Assembly (NCBI GenBank): GCA_023717585.1
Contig: JAMQPJ010000626.1
Location: forward strand, 1-6,167
Direction of reading: 5' to 3'
DNA length: 6,167 bases
DNA from: Thermoanaerobaculia bacterium
Lineage (GTDB): Bacteria; Acidobacteriota; Thermoanaerobaculia; UBA5066
The translations under genes and the position numbers were made by a program. The notes under the pieces are model-generated. The model made no database searches and had not been told where the DNA came from. It saw nothing but the letters and a program-made list of their open reading frames with translations. Of this stretch, positions 1 to 6,167 are shown piece by piece; position 1 is the first letter of the stretch; each line of letters begins with the position of its first letter.

Positions 1-1404
1 TCTCTTCTCTTTTCTTCTCCCTCTTCAGCAGAAACCTCTTCTTTCTCTTCCAGCACCTTCGACGCCCGATTTACCGGGCGCACGATGCGCGTGGACCTCT
101 TCCACACGGGCGGACCGAAAGGCGAGGTCGTGGCGCTCGACCGGGCCGTCGACGACGGGCCGTGGCCGGGCAGCCGCACGCGCCTCCTCGACGAGACGAA
201 CCTCGGCAGCCATTTCGTGGAGGTGCGCGATTTCAGGACGAATCGCGTCGTCTTCTCGCGTAGCTACTCTTCGCTCTTCAGCGAGTGGGAGCAGACGGAA
301 GAGGCGCGGCGCGTCGCCCGCACGTTCCCCGAGTCCCTGCGTATTCCCTGGCCGCGCGAAAAGGTCCGGGTCGTTCTCGAGCGCCGCGACAAGAACAACG
401 TCTTTCACGAGCTGTTCCAGGCCGTGATCGACCCCGCCGGACCGGAATCCAACCCCGCGCCACGCCCGCCCGTCGGGAAGGTCTGGACGGTCTTCGAGAA
501 CGGGCCAGCCGCCTCGAAGCTCGACCTCCTGATCCTCGGCGAGGGCTACGCCGAGAAGGACCTGCCGAAATTCCACGCCGACGTGAAGCGCCTCGTCGAC
601 ATCCTCTTCACGTACGAGCCGTTCAGGAGCCGCAGGGCCGACTTCAACGTCCGCGCGCTCGACCTGCCCTGCGCCGAGAGCGGCGTCTTGAGGCCCGACT
701 CGAAAATCTTCAGGAGGACGCCGCTCTCCGTCCAGTACGGGATCTTCGGCTCGGAGCGTTACGTGCTCACGCACGACGACCGCGCCCTTCGCGAGGCGGC
801 CTCGGCCGCGCCGTACGACTTCCTCGAGATCCTCGTGAACGACGCGCGGTACGGCGGCGGCGGCATCTACAACTTCCAGGCGACGGCGTCCGTGGACACG
901 GGTTTCGCGGAGTACGTCTTCGTGCACGAATTCGGCCATCACTTCGCGGGCCTTGCCGACGAGTACTACGGCTCGGACGTGGCCTACGCGACGGGCGGCG
1001 CGAAACCCGAGCCCTGGGAGCCGAACGTGACGGCGGATCCGGCGGCGCTCAAGTGGGCCGATCTCGTCGAGAAGGGGACACCGCTCCCCACGCCCTGGGA
1101 GAAAGAGCCCTTCGAAAAACAGACCCGTGGCATCCAGGCCGAGCGGCGGAAGCTCGTCGCCTCGGGCGCCCCGCCGTCGGCGCTCGACGACCTCTTCCGC
1201 CGGCAGATGGGTCTGGATTCGAAGCTCCTGTCCTCGATGCCCTGGTCGGGCAAGGTCGGGGCCTTCGAGGGCGCAGCCTACGAGGCGAAGGGCCTCTACC
1301 GGCCGTCGGCCGACTGCATCATGTTCACGCGGGATCCGGGAGGTTTCTGCCCGGTCTGCCGGCGGGCCATCGGGCGCGTCATCGACGAGTACTCGCGGCC
1401 CTGA
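1..1404 (+). CDS. M64-family (IgA-peptidase-type) zinc metallopeptidase, 5' end outside window
   Basis: A probable secreted zinc endopeptidase of family M64, the family of Clostridium ramosum IgA protease and its Bacteroides relatives. The frame is open from base 1. An ATG at 85 would give 439 residues, but the upstream codons continue a typical M64 N-terminal domain (FTGRTMRVDLFHTGG spans that ATG), and no ATG, GTG or TTG lies in frame before it. The real start is therefore upstream. Numbering codons from base 1, residues about 20-150 are the N-terminal beta domain. The catalytic domain begins near DLLILGEGYAE and carries HEFGHHFAGLADEYY, with zinc ligands H309 and H313 and catalytic E310. 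The C-terminus has the family's CIMF and FCPVCRRAI block (C439, C450, C453). A Ser-rich stretch with LLF and an Ala (residues 1-18) looks like the tail of a signal peptide plus linker. The natural substrate is unknown; IgA cleavage should not be assumed. The family call is firm and the export call is inference. Confidence 0.88.
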   Translation, partial: SLLFSSPSSAETSSFSSSTFDARFTGRTMRVDLFHTGGPKGEVVALDRAVDDGPWPGSRTRLLDETNLGSHFVEVRDFRTNRVVFSRSYSSLFSEWEQTEEARRVARTFPESLRIPWPREKVRVVLERRDKNNVFHELFQAVIDPAGPESNPAPRPPVGKVWTVFENGPAASKLDLLILGEGYAEKDLPKFHADVKRLVDILFTYEPFRSRRADFNVRALDLPCAESGVLRPDSKIFRRTPLSVQYGIFGSERYVLTHDDRALREAASAAPYDFLEILVNDARYGGGGIYNFQATASVDTGFAEYVFVHEFGHHFAGLADEYYGSDVAYATGGAKPEPWEPNVTADPAALKWADLVEKGTPLPTPWEKEPFEKQTRGIQAERRKLVASGAPPSALDDLFRRQMGLDSKLLSSMPWSGKVGAFEGAAYEAKGLYRPSADCIMFTRDPGGFCPVCRRAIGRVIDEYSRP

Positions 1405-1432
1405 GCCCTCCCTTGCCTCCGCGGCCCCCTGC

Positions 1433-1438
1433 TAGACT
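1433..1438 (+). promoter_or_regulatory. Possible -10 box for a leaderless hpt-like transcript
   Basis: TAGACT fits the TANNNT pattern of a sigma-70 -10 element. It ends 9 bases before the GTG start at 1448, and no Shine-Dalgarno sequence lies between. This would place the transcript start at or next to the start codon, giving a leaderless mRNA. The best -35-like hexamer, TTGCCT at 1413-1418, is only 14 bases upstream, shorter than usual. The call rests on one short motif and is weak. Confidence 0.25.
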
Positions 1439-1447
1439 TCCACGACT

Positions 1448-2011
1448 GTGGCTCTGGTCACCGACGAGCTTTACGGCCCGCAGGACATCGCCCGGCGCGT
1501 AGCGGACGTGGGCCGGAGGATCGGCCACGACTATCCCGACGGGGACATCGTCCTCATCGCGGTCCTGAAGGGCGCCGGTTTCTTCGTGGCGGATCTGGCC
1601 CGGGCGGTCCCCCGGAAGGTCCGCTGCGAGTACATCGACGTCCTCAGGGATGGCGCGAACGAGAAGGTCGTCAATTACCACTTCCTGGCGCCGTTCGACG
1701 TCGCTCACTCCCATCTCATCATCCTCAAGGACGTCGTGAGGAGCGGGGTCGTGGAAACCTGGCTCCAGAACCAGCTGCGGGAAGAAAAGCCGCGCTCGAT
1801 CCGTTTTGCCTGCGTGGTGGACCATCCGCAGGAACGGAAAAGCCCGCTCCGGCCGGACTACGTCCTCTTTCCCGCCGAGGAAAGCGTCCTCGTCGGTTAT
1901 GGCATGGAATTCGAGGGCGAGGGCGGGAACCTCCCGTTCATCGCGCAGGTCCGAACCGAAGGAGAGGCGCCGTTCGAGTCCGCCGCGGACCGACCCGTCC
2001 GCGCGCGATGA
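1448..2011 (+). CDS. Divergent hypoxanthine phosphoribosyltransferase-like protein, active site altered
   Basis: 187 residues, the usual length for bacterial Hpt, and placed directly upstream of ftsH as hpt often is. Hpt normally makes IMP or GMP from hypoxanthine or guanine and PRPP in purine salvage. The fold can be followed: the PPi-loop region LKGAGFF (residues 40-46), a core strand LIIL, then PDYVLF, VGYG (149-152) and NLPFIAQV. The diagnostic residues are not kept. The PRPP motif, normally ED-x-x-DTG, reads KDVVRSG (94-100), so the first acid and the catalytic Asp are lost. The flexible-loop SSY is absent. The purine-contacting Lys is H126. The Asp of GYxxDY is E154, and the Arg of the RNLP block is G160. 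GTG at 1448 is the only start, since an in-frame TAG lies at 1433. It is probably not an ordinary HPRT. It could be a PRT-fold regulator, an enzyme with altered specificity, or a decaying paralogue. The fold call is good and the function is unknown. Confidence 0.75.
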   Translation: MALVTDELYGPQDIARRVADVGRRIGHDYPDGDIVLIAVLKGAGFFVADLARAVPRKVRCEYIDVLRDGANEKVVNYHFLAPFDVAHSHLIILKDVVRSGVVETWLQNQLREEKPRSIRFACVVDHPQERKSPLRPDYVLFPAEESVLVGYGMEFEGEGGNLPFIAQVRTEGEAPFESAADRPVRAR

Positions 2012-2033
2012 ACCAGATCCTCCCAACCGGCGT

Positions 2034-2053
2034 ATGAGAGTCGAGGGCACAAG

Positions 2054-2057
<4 letters not shown>
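2034..2057 (+). other. Seven-codon mini-ORF overlapping the ftsH start
   Basis: ATG at 2034 encodes MRVEGTR and stops at TGA 2055-2057. Its stop overlaps the ftsH GTG (2054-2056) by two bases in a GTGA arrangement, which could couple ftsH translation to ribosomes ending here. There is no good Shine-Dalgarno sequence before this ATG, so chance is the simpler explanation. Confidence 0.12.
2043..2047 (+). promoter_or_regulatory. Shine-Dalgarno of ftsH
   Basis: GAGGG lies 6 bases before the GTG at 2054. It supports that GTG as the start, which leaves only a short cytoplasmic N-terminus before the first membrane helix, as is usual in FtsH. Confidence 0.55.
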
Positions 2058-3976
<1,919 letters not shown>

Positions 3977-4019
3977 GCTCCATACGACCTCGGGCATCTG
4001 GCGCTGGGAAAGCTCGACC

Positions 4020-4943
4020 GTGGACATTCTGCGTGCCATCGGGAACACATCGATGGTTCGTCTTTGCAGAGTCGTTCCACCTGATTGTGCGGACATCTTC
4101 GTGAAGCTCGAGTGGGAGAACCCCACCGGCAGCCTCAAGGACCGGATGGCACAGGCCGTCATTTCGCGGGCGGAAGAAGACGGTCGGCTGATGCCCGGAG
4201 ACACGGTCGTCGAATACACGGGCGGCAGCACGGGGACATCGCTTGCATTGGTCTGCGGCGCCAGAGGCCACCCTCTCAAGATCGTCAGCTCCGATGCTTT
4301 CAGCCGAGACAAGCTGGATCATATGGCGGCGCTTGGTGCCGAGCTGACGCTCGTGCCGAGCGAGGGAGGCCTCACGACCAGGAAGTTGATCCTGGACATG
4401 ATCGAGGCCGCCCGTGTGTTGAGCCAGGAGGCACACACCTACTGGACCGATCAGCTCCACAACCAGGACAGCATCGCGGGTTACTACTCGCTGGGCGAGG
4501 AGATCTGGAGTCAGACGAAGGGGGAGATCGACGCATTCGTTCACTGCGTGGGTACGGCGGCTTCTTCGCGCGGGGTCGCCACCGTGCTGAAGCGATACAA
4601 ACCGGGCGTCAAGATCGTCGTCGTCGAACCCGCGGAGTCCTCGGTGTTGCTGGGACGGCAGCCAGGCCCTCACAAGATCGAAGGAGTCGGGATTGGCTAC
4701 ACTCCTCCGCTCTGGGAACCGAGTCTCGTGGACGAAATCCTGCCGGTCAGAACAGACGACGCGCAGGAAATGGCGAGGCGCCTCACGCGGGAGGAGGGCC
4801 TCTTCGCGGGCACGTCGTCCGGCGCGAACGTCGTCGCCGCGATTCGAGTGGCCGAGAGACTGGGTAAGGTCGCCAGGGTCGTCACACTGATGGCGGACTC
4901 CGGCCTGAAGTATCTGAGCACGGACGTGTACCGGAGAAAATGA
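4020..4943 (+). CDS. PLP-dependent cysteine synthase family protein (CysK/CysM-like)
   Basis: Complete at 307 residues, the size of O-acetylserine sulfhydrylases. It is a cytosolic fold-type II PLP enzyme expected to do a beta-replacement on an activated serine, such as O-acetylserine or O-phosphoserine plus sulfide giving cysteine. Visible motifs: IGNTSMVRL start; NPTGSLKDR with PLP Schiff-base lysine K40; substrate loop TGGSTGTS (67-74), where CysK has TSGNTG; phosphate-binding loop VGTAASSRG (177-185), where CysK has a GTGGT-type loop; AGTSSGANV (263-271); and ADSGLKYLST near the end, with S294 in the place of the serine that contacts the PLP ring nitrogen. The loop changes point to a side branch of the family, so the exact substrate is open. 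The start is GTG with a weak GGGAAAG at 4006-4012, 43 bases after ftsH. It sits tightly upstream of a dehydrogenase. It could also be a cystathionine beta-synthase-type or secondary-metabolism member. Confidence 0.88.
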   Translation: MDILRAIGNTSMVRLCRVVPPDCADIFVKLEWENPTGSLKDRMAQAVISRAEEDGRLMPGDTVVEYTGGSTGTSLALVCGARGHPLKIVSSDAFSRDKLDHMAALGAELTLVPSEGGLTTRKLILDMIEAARVLSQEAHTYWTDQLHNQDSIAGYYSLGEEIWSQTKGEIDAFVHCVGTAASSRGVATVLKRYKPGVKIVVVEPAESSVLLGRQPGPHKIEGVGIGYTPPLWEPSLVDEILPVRTDDAQEMARRLTREEGLFAGTSSGANVVAAIRVAERLGKVARVVTLMADSGLKYLSTDVYRRK

Positions 4944-5017
4944 GGAACGATTCCGGCAAGAGCGCGGACTTCCGGCGCATCGCGGCCGTCGTTCCGATCG
5001 AGCTCGAGAGAATCTGA
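4940..5017 (+). CDS. Possible 25-residue ORF bridging two genes
   Basis: ATG at 4940 overlaps the stop of the cysteine-synthase-like gene as ATGA and runs for 25 codons, ending in PIELERI, to TGA 5015-5017. A GGAG at 4933-4936 lies only 3 bases upstream, too close to be ideal. The frame is the same as that of the dehydrogenase that starts 6 bases after this stop. The dehydrogenase has no good Shine-Dalgarno sequence of its own, so termination and reinitiation here could drive its translation. No known family is recognised. It may be a coupling peptide, the remnant of a decayed gene, or chance. The stretch would otherwise be an 80-base non-coding gap. Confidence 0.3.
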   Translation: MRNDSGKSADFRRIAAVVPIELERI

Positions 5018-5023
5018 GCACGC

Positions 5024-5803
5024 ATGAAAGCGATCGTATTCACGAAATACGGCTCACCTGATGTTCTTGAATTGCGGGAGGTCGAGAAACCCGTTCCCGG
5101 GGACGATGAGGTCCTGATCAGGGTTCATGCCGTATCTCTGAACGACTGGGACTGGGGCGCGCTCGACGGTACTTCGTTCGTGAACCGCCTGATATTCGGG
5201 TTGTTGACTCCGAAGAAACAGATACTCGGTTCCGACATCGCAGGGCGAATCGAAGCGGTCGGCGCACGGGTGCGGCGGTTTCGGACGGGTGATGAGGTGT
5301 TCGGGGACCTGAGCGGCGCCTGGGGCGGTCTCGCCGAGTACGTGTGCACACTGTACGGGGCCGAGGTGACCGCGGTCGACAGCGCGGCGAAACTGGACAT
5401 GCTGCGCGCAATGGGTGCGCGGCACGTCATGGACTACACACAGGAGAATTTTACCGAGACGGGGAAGCGTTATGACCTGATTCTCGACGTGAAGACGACG
5501 CGCTCGATACTCGATTGCGCGCGCGCATTGAGTCCCCACGGCCGATACGTCACGGTCGGAGGCTCCATGGCGCGGCTGTTCCAGGCCGTGTTGTGGATGC
5601 CATGGATTTCGATGACGACGAACAAGAAGATACGTCTCGTGCGCCTGCAACCGAACAAGGACCTGGCCTACATGAGAGAGCTGTTCGAGGAGGGCAAGGT
5701 CGTGCCTGTGATCGATCGACCGTACACAATGGACGACGCACCGGAAGCATTCCGGCATTTCGGAGAAGGGCTCCACAAGGGAAAGGTCGTCATTACCGTG
5801 TGA
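5024..5803 (+). CDS. Quinone oxidoreductase-type MDR dehydrogenase with internal in-frame deletion
   Basis: 259 residues resembling zinc-independent medium-chain NAD(P)-dependent alcohol dehydrogenase/quinone oxidoreductases, which are usually about 320-340. The N-terminal GroES-like domain is intact (MKAIVFTKYGSPDVL, LGSDIAGRIEAVGARV, TGDEVFGDLSG, GGLAEYVC). After C108 (codon 5345-5347) the text jumps to TLYGAEVTAVDSAAKLDML, which in relatives follows the Rossmann beta-alpha unit. About 60 residues are missing, including the GxGxxG nucleotide-binding motif and the helix before it. The second half (HVMDYTQENFTETG, RYDLILDV, VVPVIDRPY, GKVVITV) is well kept with no stop or frameshift. Without the glycine motif, NAD(P)H binding should fail, so the product is probably non-functional unless the deletion is an assembly error. 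GC is lower than in the neighbours (31 of 60 in 5161-5220, against 40 of 60 in ftsH 3061-3120), and ATA codons appear. This suggests a different origin. Confidence 0.85.
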   Translation: MKAIVFTKYGSPDVLELREVEKPVPGDDEVLIRVHAVSLNDWDWGALDGTSFVNRLIFGLLTPKKQILGSDIAGRIEAVGARVRRFRTGDEVFGDLSGAWGGLAEYVCTLYGAEVTAVDSAAKLDMLRAMGARHVMDYTQENFTETGKRYDLILDVKTTRSILDCARALSPHGRYVTVGGSMARLFQAVLWMPWISMTTNKKIRLVRLQPNKDLAYMRELFEEGKVVPVIDRPYTMDDAPEAFRHFGEGLHKGKVVITV

Positions 5804-5882
5804 GCGCGAGGGCCACCTTCTGGGCGGGCGTGGGGCCGCCGACGCGGCGCTCGCCTGACCAGTCATGGCTCTCCTCGATCAA

Positions 5883-5903
5883 TCGATGATGCATTTGCAT
5901 CGA
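5883..5903. repeat. Short imperfect palindrome upstream of cstA
   Basis: Arms TCGATG (5883-5888) and CATCGA (5898-5903) flank a core that itself contains ATGCA and TGCAT. It is the only AT-richer dyad in this GC-rich leader, so it could be an operator or a weak hairpin. No known operator is recognised. Confidence 0.3.
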
Positions 5904-5904
5904 C

Positions 5905-5932
5905 GGCGAGGGCCCCGGCTCCGCCCTATTTT
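5905..5932 (+). terminator. Weak candidate intrinsic terminator after the dehydrogenase
   Basis: GGC/GAG at 5905-5910 can pair with CTC/GCC at 5919-5925 (one bulged C at 5922) around an 8-base GC-rich loop. This is followed by CTATTTT ending at 5932. The stem is short and the T run is only four, so this is a weak candidate. It lies about 100 bases past the dehydrogenase stop. Confidence 0.25.
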
Positions 5933-5939
5933 GAAGGGT

Positions 5940-5974
5940 GGGCAGGTCCGCGTCGCCAAGGGGACCCGTCGCCC
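5940..5974 (+). promoter_or_regulatory. Possible hairpin in the cstA 5' leader
   Basis: A two-part stem: GGGC (5940-5943) pairs with GCCC (5971-5974) outside, and GGTCC (5945-5949) pairs with GGACC (5962-5966) inside, with a 12-base loop. It ends 3 bases before the ribosome binding site, so it could affect cstA translation. It matches no riboswitch class I recognise, and short stems are common at this GC. Confidence 0.25.
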
Positions 5975-5977
5975 GCG

Positions 5978-5984
5978 AAAGGAG
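5978..5984 (+). promoter_or_regulatory. Shine-Dalgarno of cstA
   Basis: AAAGGAG lies 7 bases before the ATG at 5992. It is the strongest ribosome binding site in the window, and it fixes the cstA start. Confidence 0.8.
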
Positions 5985-5991
5985 CCCCCTG

Positions 5992-6167
5992 ATGAACACG
6001 CTCTGGATCGTCGTGATCGCGACGATCGTCATCTACATGGCCTATAACTTCTACGCGCGGCGGATCGACCGGGACGTCATCAGGTCCGACGCGAAGAAGG
6101 CGACGCCGGCCACGATGTACATGGATGGCGTGGACTTCATGCCTACGTCGAAGAACGTCCTTTACGG
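5992..6167 (+). CDS. cstA: Carbon starvation protein CstA, N-terminal part only
   Basis: The first 58 codons of a gene that runs off the right edge. CstA is a large polytopic inner-membrane transporter, linked in E. coli to peptide and pyruvate uptake during carbon limitation. The visible start is a membrane helix at about residues 4-18 (LWIVVIATIVIYMAY), then FYARRIDRDVI. Next come ATPA and the family's DGVDFMPTSKNVLYG block, where relatives have DGVDYVPT followed by VLFG. The family assignment rests on this short N-terminus but the block is distinctive. The start is ATG with AAAGGAG 7 bases upstream. The 188-base leader suggests its own control, separate from the upstream pair. Nothing can be said of the transport core or C-terminus. 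Confidence 0.88.
   Translation, partial: MNTLWIVVIATIVIYMAYNFYARRIDRDVIRSDAKKATPATMYMDGVDFMPTSKNVLY

Larger units (their letters stand above)
5804..5991 (+). other. Non-coding leader between the dehydrogenase and cstA
   Basis: 188 bases with no convincing gene. An ATG at 5865 opens a 60-codon frame, but it overlaps cstA in another frame and its product resembles nothing known. The stretch holds three short inverted repeats (listed separately where useful) and the cstA ribosome binding site. No clear sigma-70 promoter was found. TTGAAG at 5931-5936 has no -10 partner at the right distance. Confidence 0.6.

Noticed and set aside
1..29. Pyrimidine tract ending in CAG, like a eukaryotic 3' splice site
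   Set aside because: The surrounding genes are bacterial, with tight spacing and no introns, and the tract reads through in the M64 frame.
25..942. A 305-codon minus-strand frame opposite the M64 gene
   Set aside because: Low-complexity Arg/Glu/Val composition and no family resemblance; a mirror of GC-rich codons.
285..1502. A 405-codon plus-strand frame in another register of the M64 gene
   Set aside because: Arg/Pro-rich shadow translation. The M64 frame carries the zinc motif and family blocks.
3977..4019. Terminator between ftsH and the cysteine-synthase gene
   Set aside because: No stem followed by a T run was found in these 43 bases.
5802..5852. GAGCGC and GCGCTC arms just after the dehydrogenase stop as a terminator
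   Set aside because: Only six paired bases across a 39-base loop and no T run.
5865..6047. A 60-codon ORF before and overlapping cstA
   Set aside because: It overlaps the well-supported cstA start in a different frame, lacks a ribosome site, and its sequence is Arg/Pro-rich without family resemblance.

Overview
This is a high-GC bacterial window read almost entirely on the + strand. It holds five clear genes, two of them cut by the window edges, and one possible micro-ORF. A divergent hpt directly upstream of ftsH, an M64 IgA-peptidase-type secreted metallopeptidase, and a CstA whose start resembles long CstA proteins would fit a GC-rich soil or sediment bacterium such as an Acidobacteriota or deltaproteobacterial-type lineage. 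That placement is inference from gene content only. No rRNA, tRNA, CRISPR array or insertion sequence was seen.

Layout: (1) 1-1404, the 3' part of an M64-family zinc metallopeptidase whose start lies before the window. (2) 1448-2011, a protein with the length and fold signature of hypoxanthine phosphoribosyltransferase, but with nearly every diagnostic active-site residue replaced. (3) 2054-3976, a complete, canonical FtsH membrane AAA+ protease. (4) 4020-4943, a complete PLP-dependent cysteine-synthase-family enzyme. (5) 4940-5017, a possible 25-residue ORF overlapping the previous stop by ATGA and in frame with the next gene. (6) 5024-5801 plus stop, a medium-chain (quinone oxidoreductase-type) dehydrogenase that has lost about 60 residues in frame, including the Rossmann glycine motif. 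(7) 5804-5991, a structured non-coding leader. (8) 5992 onward, the first 58 codons of carbon starvation protein CstA.

The hpt-like and ftsH genes are closely spaced (42 bases) and probably co-transcribed, matching the common hpt-ftsH arrangement. The cysteine-synthase-like and dehydrogenase genes form a second tight pair. The dehydrogenase has visibly lower GC and uses ATA codons, so this pair may be an acquired insert between ftsH and cstA. cstA has its own strong Shine-Dalgarno sequence after a 188-base leader and is probably a separate unit.

The points most worth a second look are the phosphoribosyltransferase with a rewritten active site at the hpt locus, and the dehydrogenase missing its cofactor-binding core. 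No clearly new multi-gene system is evident.
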